Positions 42,115 to 50,621 are shown, numbered from the stretch's first letter. The stretch: 64,000 nt of DNA from Streptomyces sp. NBC_00461 (GCF_036013935.1 NZ_CP107902.1:9829001-9893000); one strand, 5' to 3'. Program-made: numbers and translations. The notes: generated by a model from the sequence alone, not told the origin.

Positions 42115-42581
42115 GCCGGGACCTCCTCTTCGGAGGCGGCCTGTACGGCCCGCACGATGTTCTGGTAGCCGGTGCAGCGGCAGAGATTGCCCTCCAGGGC
42201 GTGGCGGATCTCCTCCGAGGTGGGGTGCGGGTGCTCGCGCAGCAGATCGCGCGCGGCCATCAGCATCCCGGGCGTGCAGTAGCCGCACTGCAGGGCGTGC
42301 TTCTCGTGGAAGGCGCGCTGCAGAGCGGTCAGCTCCCCGTCATGGGCCAGCCCCTGCACGGTGGTCACCTCGCTTCCGTCGGCCTGGACGGCGAGCACGG
42401 AGCAGCTCTTGACGCTCGCGCCGTCCAGTTCGACCGTGCAGGCCCCGCAGTTCGAGGTGTCGCAGCCGATCGGGGTGCCGGTCAGACCGAGGCGGTCGCG
42501 GAGGTAGTGGACCAGGAGGAGACGGGGTTCCACGTCGTCCTCGTACGTCGTGCCGTCCACCTTCACCGAGATGTGGGTCAT
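42111..42581 (-). CDS. Molybdenum hydroxylase small (2x 2Fe-2S) subunit, CoxS-like (156 aa)
   Basis: Iron-sulfur electron-transfer subunit. The plant-ferredoxin type cluster is bound by IGCDTSNCGACTVELDG plus a later Cys (KSCSV), and the C-terminal four-helix cluster by CGYCTPGM and CRCTGYQNIV. All eight Cys are present. It is first in the operon S-L-M-D-E-XdhC-G. The ATG at 42581 has GGAGGG upstream. A dyad at 42605-42618 lies close to the start. Confidence 0.94.
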   Translation of the reverse strand: MTHISVKVDGTTYEDDVEPRLLLVHYLRDRLGLTGTPIGCDTSNCGACTVELDGASVKSCSVLAVQADGSEVTTVQGLAHDGELTALQRAFHEKHALQCGYCTPGMLMAARDLLREHPHPTSEEIRHALEGNLCRCTGYQNIVRAVQAASEEEVPA

Positions 42582-42604
42582 GTGCCCTCCCAGGATCACG
42601 GGAC

Positions 42605-42622
42605 GTGATGTACGTCACTCTA
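42605..42622 (-). promoter_or_regulatory. Promoter-proximal CRP-like dyad of the hydroxylase operon
   Basis: GTGATGTACGTCAC (42605-42618) fits the streptomycete CRP pattern GTG-N6-GNCAC. A TAGAGT -10-like box on the minus strand (42622-42617) adjoins it, but no good -35 is visible. If real, a protein bound at the start site would more likely repress than activate. Confidence 0.35.
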
Positions 42623-42744
42623 GGACTGCTTCTGGAAGGGTGCGAGAGCAGCGGAGTCATTGGTTGAGCGTTAATCCGTTGGCGTCTTGAGCACCGGCCT
42701 GCTGGACTTTCCGTGTCCTGTCACCGCACCGTCCGGGAGCAGCA

Positions 42745-42855
42745 ATGCGCGCACCGTTCATGTCCCGCCTGAAAGGAAACGCCCCCTCTTCGAAGGACAT
42801 GACGCTTCGTGCATGTGCTCAACCTCGGCATCCTCGCGCACGTCGACGCAGGTAA
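42745..42855 (+). CDS. Possible leader peptide overlapping the OtrA-like gene (36 aa)
   Basis: An ATG at 42745, five bases after GGGAG, opens a 36-codon frame ending at TAA 42853-42855, 47 bp inside the next gene. The peptide is basic and ends PRHPRARRRR, a run of Arg codons. For ribosome-protection genes, translation of a short upstream frame that overlaps the main start is a plausible attenuation device. No family is known and it could be a chance frame. Confidence 0.35.
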   Translation: MRAPFMSRLKGNAPSSKDMTLRACAQPRHPRARRRR

Positions 42856-44782
42856 GACCAGCCTGACCGAGCGGCTGCTGCACTCGGTCGGCGTGATCGA
42901 CGAGATCGGCCGTGTCGACGACGGGAACACCCGGACCGACACCCTCGCGCTGGAGCGGCAGCGCGGCATCACCATCAAGTCCGCCGTCGTCTCGTTCCCG
43001 ATCGACGACGTGACGGTCAACCTCATCGACACCCCCGGCCACCCGGACTTCATCGCGGAGGTGGAGCGGGTGCTCGGCGTGCTCGACGGCGCCGTGCTGG
43101 TCGTCTCGGCCGTCGAGGGTGTCCAGGCGCAGACGCGGGTCCTCATGCGGACCCTGCAGCGGCTGCGCATCCCGACCCTCCTCTTCGTCAACAAGATCGA
43201 CCGCCGCGGCGCCCGCCCCGACGGTGTCCTGCGCGCGATCTCCGAGCGGCTCACCCCGGCGGTCGTGCCGATGGGGACCACCGCGGGGCCGGGTACGCCC
43301 GACGCCCGCTTCACGCCGGGCCTCGCGCCGACGGCCCCCGACGTCCTGGCGGACCATGACGACGACCTGCTGGCCGCCTACGTGGAGGGCGGCGCCATTT
43401 CGCACGCCACCGTGCGTACGGCCCTGACCGCCCTGACTCGCCGGGCCCGGGTCCACCCCGTCTACTTCGGCTCGGCCATCACGGGCGCGGGCGTGGACGC
43501 GCTGGTGACCGGCATCAAGGAACTCCTGCCACCGGCCGCCGGCGACCCCGGCGGACCGGTCTCGGGCACCGTCTTCAAGGTCGACCGCGGTCCGGCGGGG
43601 GAGAAGGTGGCGTACGCCCGGATGTTCTCCGGCACCCTGCGCACCCGCGACCGGGTCCCCTTCGGCGAGGCCGGCCAGGAGGGCAGGGTCACCGCGATCG
43701 GCGTCTTCGACCACGGCGGCGACGTCCGGGCCGACGCGGTCCCCGCCGGCCGGATCGCCAGGCTCTGGGGCCTGACCGGCATCAGGATCGGCGACGCGAT
43801 CGGCGAACCCCGTGAGGCGTACGAGCGCTTCTTCGCCCCGCCGACGCTGGAGACGGTGGTCGTCCCGGGCCCGGGCGTGGACCGCGGGAAGCTGCATCTC
43901 GCGCTGACCCGGCTCGCCGAACAGGACCCGCTCATCGACCTGCGCCACGACGAGGTGCGCCAGGAGACCGCCGTGTCCCTGTACGGCGAGGTGCAGAAGG
44001 AGGTCGTCCAGGCGACGCTCGCCGAGGAGTTCGGGCTCGACGTCACCTTCCGGGAGACCACGACGATCTGTATCGAGCGCCCGTCCGGTTCGGGGGCGGC
44101 CGTCGAGTTCAACAAGAAGGACCCGAACCCGTTCCTCGCCACCGTCGGCCTGCGCGTCGACCCCGCGCCGACCGGCTCGGGCGTGGACTTCCGACTGGAG
44201 GTGGAACTCGGCTCGATGCCGTACGCCTTCTTCAAGGCCGTCGAGGACACCGTTCGCGAAACCCTTGGCCAGGGTCTGCACGGCTGGCAGGTCACCGACT
44301 GCGTCGTCACCATGACCCACTCCGGCTACTCGCCCCGGCAGAGCCACGCCCACCAGGGCTTCGACAAGAGCATGTCGAGCACCGGCGCCGACTTCCGCGG
44401 GGTGACGCCCCTGGTCCTGGCCGAGGCGCTGCGGCGGGCGGGCGTGCGGGTGTACGAGCCGATGCACCGCTTCCGGATCGAGGCCCCGGCCGACACCCTC
44501 GGCGCCCTGCTCCCGGTGCTGGCCGCGCTGCGGGCCGTACCGCAGACGACCAGGACGCGTGGTGCCGACTGCCTCCTGGAGGGTGCGGTCCCGGCGGGCC
44601 GGGTGCACGAGCTGGAGCAGCGGCTGCCCGGACTCACGGGCGGCGAAGGCGAGTTGGAGACGGCCTTCGACCACCACGCACCGATCGCCTACGGAACGGT
44701 TCCCGAACGTCCCCGCACCGACCACAACCCCCTCAATCGCAAGGAGTACCTGTTGAACGTGACGCGTCGAGTGGGGAGTTGA
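42809..44782 (+). CDS. EF-G-like ribosomal protection GTPase, OtrA/TetM type (657 aa)
   Basis: Translational GTPase. G1 is LAHVDAGKTSL, G2 RGITIKS, G3 DTPGHPDF, G4 NKIDR. Domain order then follows TetM/OtrA (EF-G without the G' insert): domain II, III, IV and V, ending in the LNRKEYLLNVTRR tail. Such proteins dislodge tetracycline from ribosomes or act on a similar antibiotic-stalled state; many streptomycetes carry several copies whose drug is unknown. The start is GTG 42809 with AAGGA eleven bases upstream, a weak arrangement that may depend on the leader frame described above. Confidence 0.88.
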   Translation: MHVLNLGILAHVDAGKTSLTERLLHSVGVIDEIGRVDDGNTRTDTLALERQRGITIKSAVVSFPIDDVTVNLIDTPGHPDFIAEVERVLGVLDGAVLVVSAVEGVQAQTRVLMRTLQRLRIPTLLFVNKIDRRGARPDGVLRAISERLTPAVVPMGTTAGPGTPDARFTPGLAPTAPDVLADHDDDLLAAYVEGGAISHATVRTALTALTRRARVHPVYFGSAITGAGVDALVTGIKELLPPAAGDPGGPVSGTVFKVDRGPAGEKVAYARMFSGTLRTRDRVPFGEAGQEGRVTAIGVFDHGGDVRADAVPAGRIARLWGLTGIRIGDAIGEPREAYERFFAPPTLETVVVPGPGVDRGKLHLALTRLAEQDPLIDLRHDEVRQETAVSLYGEVQKEVVQATLAEEFGLDVTFRETTTICIERPSGSGAAVEFNKKDPNPFLATVGLRVDPAPTGSGVDFRLEVELGSMPYAFFKAVEDTVRETLGQGLHGWQVTDCVVTMTHSGYSPRQSHAHQGFDKSMSSTGADFRGVTPLVLAEALRRAGVRVYEPMHRFRIEAPADTLGALLPVLAALRAVPQTTRTRGADCLLEGAVPAGRVHELEQRLPGLTGGEGELETAFDHHAPIAYGTVPERPRTDHNPLNRKEYLLNVTRRVGS

Positions 44783-44875
44783 GGCGGCAGGGACAGAACA
44801 TGCCCCGGAAACCTGAAACTTACTCAAGAGTCAGAAGTATTGACGTTGTCCGGAAATCACCGGACTGTAGTGGAC

Positions 44876-46732
44876 ATGCCGAATATCCGGGCACGTCTGC
44901 TCGTGGTTCTGGTTGTCCTCTTCGGATCCCTGACGGTGGCGGGCGTGCCGTCCGCCACCGCCGCGACCCTTCCCGACTCCCTCTGGTTCGACGAAACGCC
45001 GCTCACCGTGCGCAGCGGCCACTTCGTCGACGGCAACGGCCGCGAGGTCGTGCTGCGCGGGTACAACGTCTCCGGCGAGACCAAGCTGGAGGAGAACAGC
45101 GGCCTGCCGTTCGCCTCGGTGGCCGACGCGAAGAAGTCCGCGACCGCGCTGCGCGCCCTCGGTGGCGGCAACTCGGTCCGCTTCCTGCTGTCCTGGGCCC
45201 ACGCCGAACCCACCCGCGGCGCGGTCGACACGACCTACCTCGCCGCCGCCACCGCCCAGATGCGGGCCTTCCTCGACGCCGGTATCCGCGTCTACCCCGA
45301 CTTCCACCAGGATCTCTACTCCCGCTACCTCTTCAACTCCGGCAGCTGGTACACGGGCGACGGCGCCCCCACATGGGCGGTGAACCTGGGGGGTTACCCG
45401 CAGGAGTCCTGTGGGATCTGCCTCTTCTGGGGCCAGAACATCACCCAGAACCAGGCCGTGACCAAGGCGCAGCACGACTTCTGGCACAACGCCTACGGCC
45501 TTCAGGACTCCTTCCTCGACACCGCGCAGAAGACCATGGCGTACGTCGAACAGCACCTCAGCGACGCGGAGTTCGCCGGCGTGGTGGGCTTCGACCCGTA
45601 CAACGAGCCCCATGCGGGCAGCTACGACTCGGGCCAGACCAGCCGCACCTGGGAACAGAACGTGCTGTGGCCCTTCTACGTGAAGTTCCGGGCCCGGATG
45701 GACGCGGCGGGCTGGCAGGACAAGCCGGCCCTCGTCGAACCCAATCTCTTCTGGAACGCCAACATCGACTCCCAGAAGCAGCAGGGCGGTCTCCTGGACG
45801 CGGGCACGCTCGGTCCGCGATATGTCTTCAACACGCACTTCTACGACCAGAAGGCCATCTCCGGCATCTTCATGTGGGGCAAGGCGGCCGACGGCCAGTA
45901 CGCGACCGACTTCGGGACGATCCGCGACCGCGCCTCGGCCGCGGGAACGGCCGCCGTGGTCAGCGAGTTCGGCCACCCGCTGTCGGGAACGGTCTCGGAC
46001 AAGGCGCCGACCGTGCTCAAGGCCATGTACCAGGCCCTCGACTCCCGTGTGCCGGGCGCGAGCTGGTGGTCGAATCCGGCCGGCTCGGGCCCGGTGCTGT
46101 CCGGTTCGCAGTGGCAGTGGGACATCTACAGCGGGCGTCACCACGAGCTCATGAACGACAACCCCGACAAGGTCCGCACATCCGGTGACGCCTGGAACGA
46201 CGAGGACCTCTCGGCCGTGGGCCTCGACGACTCCGGCGCGGCGACGCTGCGCCAGGACGGCCGGCTCCTCGACCGCGTGTACCCGGGCGCCACCGCCGGT
46301 TCGACGCTCGCCTTCACCTATGAGGACCGCTCACGCGACGGCTCGACGACCCTGACCTGGAACCCGGTTCCGAGCTCGCTGCCGAACGTGGCGACGCTGG
46401 TGGGCTCGGGTCAGTACGGGCTGCTCGTATGGCGCTCGGGCAGCGGCTCGGCACCCACCGAACTGCACCTCCCGGCGTCCTTCCCGACCTCGTCGACCAC
46501 GGTGGTCTCCGACCTGGGCACCGCGTACGGCCCGCCGGCGTACACGACGTCGACCCCGATCGCCGCGGCTCCCGAACCGGGCGGCACCGGCAGCCGCCGA
46601 CTCCTGCTCACCGACACGGACTCGGGCGCCCTGCACTACGCACTGGTGACCAACGGCGCCACCTCACCCTCGGCGGGCCTGCTGACCGCGGCCAGGTCCG
46701 AACTGGCGGCGTGGGCCGGCGCGCACTTCTGA
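44876..46732 (+). CDS. Secreted glycoside hydrolase family 5, endoglycoceramidase-like (618 aa)
   Basis: Extracellular glycosidase. A signal peptide spans 1-29 (cut near SATA-A). The GH5 barrel covers about 40-440: GYNVSGETKLEENSGLPF, DFHQDLYSRYL, the acid/base Glu in GFDPYNEPH and the nucleophile Glu in VVSEFGHP. A C-terminal beta-sandwich domain (about 470-618) follows. Sequence features match the endoglycoceramidase/EGCase-like branch, which cuts glycolipids. A GTG six bases before the ATG is possible. A perfect terminator follows at once. A TCCGG-N6-CCGGA dyad precedes the start. Confidence 0.85.
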   Translation: MPNIRARLLVVLVVLFGSLTVAGVPSATAATLPDSLWFDETPLTVRSGHFVDGNGREVVLRGYNVSGETKLEENSGLPFASVADAKKSATALRALGGGNSVRFLLSWAHAEPTRGAVDTTYLAAATAQMRAFLDAGIRVYPDFHQDLYSRYLFNSGSWYTGDGAPTWAVNLGGYPQESCGICLFWGQNITQNQAVTKAQHDFWHNAYGLQDSFLDTAQKTMAYVEQHLSDAEFAGVVGFDPYNEPHAGSYDSGQTSRTWEQNVLWPFYVKFRARMDAAGWQDKPALVEPNLFWNANIDSQKQQGGLLDAGTLGPRYVFNTHFYDQKAISGIFMWGKAADGQYATDFGTIRDRASAAGTAAVVSEFGHPLSGTVSDKAPTVLKAMYQALDSRVPGASWWSNPAGSGPVLSGSQWQWDIYSGRHHELMNDNPDKVRTSGDAWNDEDLSAVGLDDSGAATLRQDGRLLDRVYPGATAGSTLAFTYEDRSRDGSTTLTWNPVPSSLPNVATLVGSGQYGLLVWRSGSGSAPTELHLPASFPTSSTTVVSDLGTAYGPPAYTTSTPIAAAPEPGGTGSRRLLLTDTDSGALHYALVTNGATSPSAGLLTAARSELAAWAGAHF

Positions 46733-46733
46733 C

Positions 46734-46766
46734 GAGGTGCCCCGGGCGGGCGGGCCGGGGCACCTC
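46734..46766. terminator. Terminator after the GH5 gene
   Basis: GAGGTGCCCCGG and CCGGGGCACCTC make a perfect 12-bp stem with a 9-base loop, starting one base after the stop codon and lying between convergent genes. Confidence 0.85.
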
Positions 46767-46915
46767 CCCGCCATGTCCGCCCGGGGATCTTCTCCGACCC
46801 CCTCGCCCGGGGCACGGTCGCGCCGGTGGTCCGGCTCCGCGGCGACGTGGGCCGGCTCCGCGGGCGAGGTGGACCGGCCTGGTTCTAGTGCCGCCCACCT
46901 CGCGTCTCGCGGGAG

Positions 46916-48175
46916 TCAGCTGCCGGAGGTGCCCGACCAGTTCGCCTCCACATGGCCCAGCCGCACCCGCTGCGGATGGTCACCGACGGAGACGGACGTG
47001 ACCTTCCGCCCGGTCGCGAAGTCGATCGCCGTGACCTGGTCGGCGCCGCTCTCGGAGATGATGCAGTCCTTGCCGTCGCCGCTGACCGTGGCCCAGTAGG
47101 GCTTCGAGGCGGACACCAGCGGACCCTCGTCGAGGGTGGCGCGGTCGACGACCGTCGCGTAGTCGTCCATCGTGCCCGCGACGCACAGCTTCGTGCCGTC
47201 CGGGTTCATCGAAATGCCGTGGTGGCGCGAGTCGTTGACCCAGGTGGTGCGGTCCTCGCTGGTCGCCGGGTTCTTCGGCAGCGTCTTCACCCGGGTGATC
47301 TTGTCGGTGGCGACGTCGTACTCCAGGAACCCGTTGAAGAAGGACACCTGGAAGTACAGCTTGGACTCGTCCGGCGAGAACACGGCCGGCCGCACCGCGT
47401 CCGAGAAGTCCTTCAGGCCGATCGCGTCGAGCCGGTCCCGCATGTCGATGACCTTGACCTGCTTGTACGTCGTCGCGTCCACGACGGTGATGTGCCGGTC
47501 GCCCTTGGTCCAGTCCCAACCCGGGGCGTCGAGGGACGTGTTGACGTCCCCGATGGCCATGTTCCAGATGTACTTGCCGTCCTTGGTGAAGATGTTCTCG
47601 TGCGGCTTGTCGCCCGTCGCGAACGAGCCCAGCTGCTTGCCGGTGTTGATGTCCAGCACGTGCACGGTGTTCGCGGTCGAGGCGGACACCGCCACCCGGG
47701 TGCCGTCGGGGGAGACCGCCATGTGGTCGGACCGGTAACCGGACACGGGGAAACGCCAGTTGATGCTGCCGGTGGCGAGGTCGATGGAGACGACGTCGGC
47801 GAAGCTCGGCCGGGAGACCACCACCGACCTGCCGTCGGGGGTGGAGTACATGTCGTCGACGAACTGGTCGTGGCCCTCGCCGACGCCGTTGCGGATCGCC
47901 ATGAAGTAGATCCACTTGATCGGATCGGCGTTGATCGCCGCCATCCGCTGGTCCTTGTCGGGGATGACGTTGATGCGGCCGACCTTCGCGAAGTCGCCGG
48001 TGGACCTGATGACGTCCGCGGTGCCGTCCCAGTTGTTGCCGACGAACATCACCTCGCGCAGGGCGGCTGCGGAGGAGGAGTCGGTGGCGGCGGAGACGGC
48101 GGTCGCGGGCGCGGCGACGGTCAGGACGAGGGCGGCGGCTACGGAGCAAAGGTGCCTGGTTCTGAAGGCAGGCAT
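46916..48175 (-). CDS. Secreted YncE-like seven-bladed beta-propeller protein (419 aa)
   Basis: Extracytoplasmic repeat protein. The signal peptide is about 1-29 (cleavage near VSA-A). The rest is YVTN-type propeller blades with recurring D-x-A-T-G-x and V-S-P-D-G-T motifs (HMAVSPDGTRVAVSAS, VLDINTGKQLGSF, VDATTYKQVKV, GISMNPDGTKLCVAG). No catalytic residues are apparent; such propellers bind partners or ligands. The start at 48175 has GGAGAG upstream. It is divergent from a TetR gene across a region with two perfect dyads, so it is probably that regulator's target. Confidence 0.8.
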   Translation of the reverse strand: MPAFRTRHLCSVAAALVLTVAAPATAVSAATDSSSAAALREVMFVGNNWDGTADVIRSTGDFAKVGRINVIPDKDQRMAAINADPIKWIYFMAIRNGVGEGHDQFVDDMYSTPDGRSVVVSRPSFADVVSIDLATGSINWRFPVSGYRSDHMAVSPDGTRVAVSASTANTVHVLDINTGKQLGSFATGDKPHENIFTKDGKYIWNMAIGDVNTSLDAPGWDWTKGDRHITVVDATTYKQVKVIDMRDRLDAIGLKDFSDAVRPAVFSPDESKLYFQVSFFNGFLEYDVATDKITRVKTLPKNPATSEDRTTWVNDSRHHGISMNPDGTKLCVAGTMDDYATVVDRATLDEGPLVSASKPYWATVSGDGKDCIISESGADQVTAIDFATGRKVTSVSVGDHPQRVRLGHVEANWSGTSGS

Positions 48176-48239
48176 GAGTGCTCTCTCCTCTGAGTGGCTG
48201 GAGTATGACGGGGGCATGCCAAACGGAATGGACACAGCC

Positions 48240-48267
48240 GAATCTGAAAACGGACGCCTTCAGATTC
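48240..48267. promoter_or_regulatory. Nine-bp inverted repeat upstream of the propeller gene
   Basis: GAATCTGAA and TTCAGATTC flank a 10-base spacer. It lies between the divergent propeller and TetR genes next to a second dyad at 48271-48286. It could be an operator or a transcript hairpin. Confidence 0.55.
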
Positions 48268-48270
48268 CTA

Positions 48271-48286
48271 CTTACTGGAAAGTAAG
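48271..48286. promoter_or_regulatory. Palindrome in propeller/TetR intergenic region, probable TetR operator
   Basis: CTTAC-TGGAAA-GTAAG is a perfect 5-bp dyad with the 16-bp size and AT-rich character typical of TetR-family operators. It is 72 bp before the TetR start. Confidence 0.6.
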
Positions 48287-48357
48287 GAAGATGCGCCCTT
48301 CTCCACAAGACCGCGGGCACGACAAAATTGCCGGAAGGGGCGGACGAGGGAGGTTCA

Positions 48358-49020
48358 GTGGCGGGCAGGCTCAGGGCGCCGACCGGACGGTACGGCGGCA
48401 AGACCGCCGTGGAACGGCAGGCCGAACGGCACAGGAGGTTCCTGGACGCCGCTCTCGAACTGTTCGGCGGCGAACCCGGCTACCGGGCCACCACGGTCTC
48501 GGCGCTGAGCGAGGCCGCAGGCCTGTCCACCCGGCAGTTCTACGAGGAGTTCCGCACCCTTGAGGACGTGCTGGCCGCTCTGCATCTCCAGGTCAACGAC
48601 TGGGCCGAGGAAGCCGTCGTGACCGCGCTCGCCGACGTACAGGGCCTGCCGCTCGCCGAGCGTGCCACCGGCATCTTTCGCTCCTACGCCGCCAACGTCA
48701 CCGGCGACCCGCGCCGGATACGGATCACCTTCGTCGAGATCATCGGTGTGAGCCCGCGCCTGGAGGAGCAGCGCCTCGCCCGTCGCTCCCGATGGGTGGA
48801 CCTCATCTGCGCCGAGGCGGAATCGGCCGCCGCGCGGGGAGAGGCGGCCCCGCGTGACTACCGCATCGCCGCAACCGCCTTCATCGGCAGCGTCAACGGC
48901 CTGCTTCACGACTGGAGCGCCGGGTGGGTCGACGCGACGCTGGACGAGGTGGTGGACGAACTGGTGCAGCAGTTGCTGGCGATTCTGCGTCCGCCGGGGT
49001 GGGCCGCGCCGGCGGACTGA
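48358..49020 (+). CDS. TetR/AcrR-family regulator (220 aa)
   Basis: The DNA-binding domain is residues about 18-65: RRFLDAALELFGGEPGYRATTVSALSEAAGLSTRQFYEEF, a clear TetR HTH. The C-terminal ligand domain resembles TetR_C-type helical domains (FIGSVNGLLHDW near the end). The GTG at 48358 follows AGGGAGG by four bases. The divergent neighbour and the dyads at 48240-48286 suggest that it controls the secreted propeller gene and itself. Confidence 0.88.
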   Translation: MAGRLRAPTGRYGGKTAVERQAERHRRFLDAALELFGGEPGYRATTVSALSEAAGLSTRQFYEEFRTLEDVLAALHLQVNDWAEEAVVTALADVQGLPLAERATGIFRSYAANVTGDPRRIRITFVEIIGVSPRLEEQRLARRSRWVDLICAEAESAAARGEAAPRDYRIAATAFIGSVNGLLHDWSAGWVDATLDEVVDELVQQLLAILRPPGWAAPAD

Positions 49021-49119
49021 CGGGTGCGGTGCGTCCCCTCGGGGGGTATTGCGTGCGCGTGGGCGGCAACCTCGGTGTGCTCGTCTCGGTCGGCGAGCGT
49101 GCGATCACCCCGGCTTTAG

Positions 49120-49244
49120 GACATCCGGAACGTTCACCGAGTCCGGCCCATTCCGCACGCCTGGTCCGTTCTCCGCGCCCAGTCCATTCACCACCCCAGG
49201 GCCTTGACCGCGCCCAGTCCCTACACCGCGCCGAGCCCGTTCAC
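49120..49244. repeat. Degenerate 18-bp tandem repeat (seven units)
   Basis: Seven consecutive units, mostly 18 bp (one 17 bp), of the type CGCGCCCAGTCCATTCAC on the plus strand cover 49120-49244. On the minus strand a unit encodes VNGLGA. The first unit is the end of the glycosyltransferase gene; the second holds its TAG stop and the 17-bp unit shifts the frame, so the rest is non-coding. It is a minisatellite, likely to vary between strains. Confidence 0.8.
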
Positions 49245-50459
49245 CGCGGCCAGCACCGGCGCCACGCCGTCCTCGTCCCGGATCCGCGCCCCCAGTCGCG
49301 CCGCGCGCCGCCCGAACGCCGGATCGCCGGTGGCCCGCAAAAGGGCCGCGGCCAGGGTGTCGGCGGTGAGGCGGCGCAGCGGCAGGGCGCGCGGGGCCAC
49401 TCCCAGGGCGACCAGACGGGCGGCCCAGAAGCCCTCGTCGAACTGGATCGGTACCGGCACGGCGGGTACGCCGGCGCGCAGACCCGCCGCCGTCGTGCCC
49501 GCGCCCGCGTGGTGGACCACGACGGCCATGCGGGGGAAGAGCGCGGAGTGCGGGACCTCGTCGACGCTCAGCATGTCGTCGCCGACAGCCCCGAGGCCGG
49601 CCCAGCCCCGCTGGATCACTCCCCGCAGCCCGGCCCTGCGCAGCGCGCGCACGATGGCGCCGCTGAGCCGCTCGGGGTCGGGCACGGTGGCGCTGCCCAG
49701 GCCGACGTACACGGGAGGTGGTCCCGCGTCGAGGAAGTCCCGCAGAAGGGGCGGGAGTTGGGAAACCGTGTCGTACGGCCACCAGTATCCGGTAACGGTG
49801 AGACCCGGCCGCCAGTCTCGCGGCCGCGGTACCACCAGGGGGCTGAAGCCGTGCAGCACCGGCCGCTCCCGGGCCCGCCGGGCCACGGCGGCACTCGCGC
49901 GGGGCAGTCCCAGCCGCTCCCGCACCGCGGGCAGCGCCCCGGCGAAGACCTGCTCGACGGCCAGACCCACCCCGTGCCCGGCGATCCGGTTGCCCACGGC
50001 CCCCAGTGAGCGGACGCCCAGCATCGGAGGCCCGAACTCCCTTGTGGGGGCCAGTGGTTGGAGCGGCACGTCCAGGTACGGCAGCGACAGTCCCTCGGCG
50101 ATGGTGTGCCCGAGCGGGCCGACCGAACCGGACAGCAGCAGGACGTCGCTCGACCGGGCGGCCGCCACGAGGTCGTCGGTCATCCGCCCGACCAGTGTGC
50201 GTGCCATCGCCACCACCCGCACCAGCTTCCCCACGCCGGTCCCGCTGCGGTGCAGACCACGCCCGCGTGAGGACTCCAGCTCGGCCCGCGGATCCACGGG
50301 CAGTGCATGGAAGTGGACCTTCGACCCCGCCACGAGCGGCTCGAAGCGGGCGTGGGTGACCAGGGTGACCTCGTGTCCGGCACGGGAGAGCCCGTGCCCG
50401 AGTCCGGTGTAGGGGGCGACGTCGCCCCGGGAACCCGCCGTCATGATCGCTACGCGCAC
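49221..50459 (-). CDS. UGT-type (GT1) glycosyltransferase (412 aa)
   Basis: GT-B fold transferase of the MGT/sterol-glucosyltransferase-like group. The N-terminal IMTAGSRGDVAPYTGLGHGLSRAGHEVTLVTH is the acceptor-domain opening. The C-terminal donor domain has VYVGLGSATVPDP and the VVVHHAGAGTTAAGLRAGVPAVPVPIQFDE signature with the catalytic-region His. It transfers a nucleotide sugar to a small lipophilic molecule, probably inactivating or tailoring an antibiotic; the acceptor is unknown. The GTG at 50459 is preferred over an ATG 30 bases upstream because the Rossmann strand begins at once. Its last six residues are the first unit of a tandem repeat. Confidence 0.85.
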   Translation of the reverse strand: MRVAIMTAGSRGDVAPYTGLGHGLSRAGHEVTLVTHARFEPLVAGSKVHFHALPVDPRAELESSRGRGLHRSGTGVGKLVRVVAMARTLVGRMTDDLVAAARSSDVLLLSGSVGPLGHTIAEGLSLPYLDVPLQPLAPTREFGPPMLGVRSLGAVGNRIAGHGVGLAVEQVFAGALPAVRERLGLPRASAAVARRARERPVLHGFSPLVVPRPRDWRPGLTVTGYWWPYDTVSQLPPLLRDFLDAGPPPVYVGLGSATVPDPERLSGAIVRALRRAGLRGVIQRGWAGLGAVGDDMLSVDEVPHSALFPRMAVVVHHAGAGTTAAGLRAGVPAVPVPIQFDEGFWAARLVALGVAPRALPLRRLTADTLAAALLRATGDPAFGRRAARLGARIRDEDGVAPVLAAVNGLGAV

Positions 50460-50539
50460 GACCGCCAGTATGGCGCCGCCGCACGCCACTCAGCCAGAAC
50501 AACCCGTGGAGAGCGGCCAGTTCAGGCCTGTCGCACCCG

Positions 50540-50568
50540 TTGACTTCCCTCTCTTCGGGGCCTTACTT
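50540..50568 (+). promoter_or_regulatory. Promoter of the alpha-galactosidase gene
   Basis: TTGACT (50540-50545) and TTACTT (50563-50568) are 17 bp apart. The expected start, near 50575, precedes the operators at 50586-50621. Confidence 0.5.
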
Positions 50569-50585
50569 TCGGCGCGCGACATGTT

Positions 50586-50621
50586 CGGTTAACCGATCCA
50601 TGTTCGATATATCGAATATGG
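50586..50621. promoter_or_regulatory. Palindromic operator pair upstream of the alpha-galactosidase gene
   Basis: CGGTTAACCG (50586-50595) and a 24-bp near-perfect palindrome at 50598-50621 whose core is TTCGATATATCGAA. The octamer CATGTTCG occurs at 50580 and 50599, 19 bp apart, suggesting two repressor sites. Their position just downstream of the promoter fits roadblock repression by a sugar-responsive repressor (GntR or LacI type) encoded elsewhere. Confidence 0.65.

Noticed and set aside
39751..42581. Annotation as an authentic carbon monoxide dehydrogenase
   Set aside because: The large subunit has the form II active-site motif AYRGAGR and lacks AYXCSFR.
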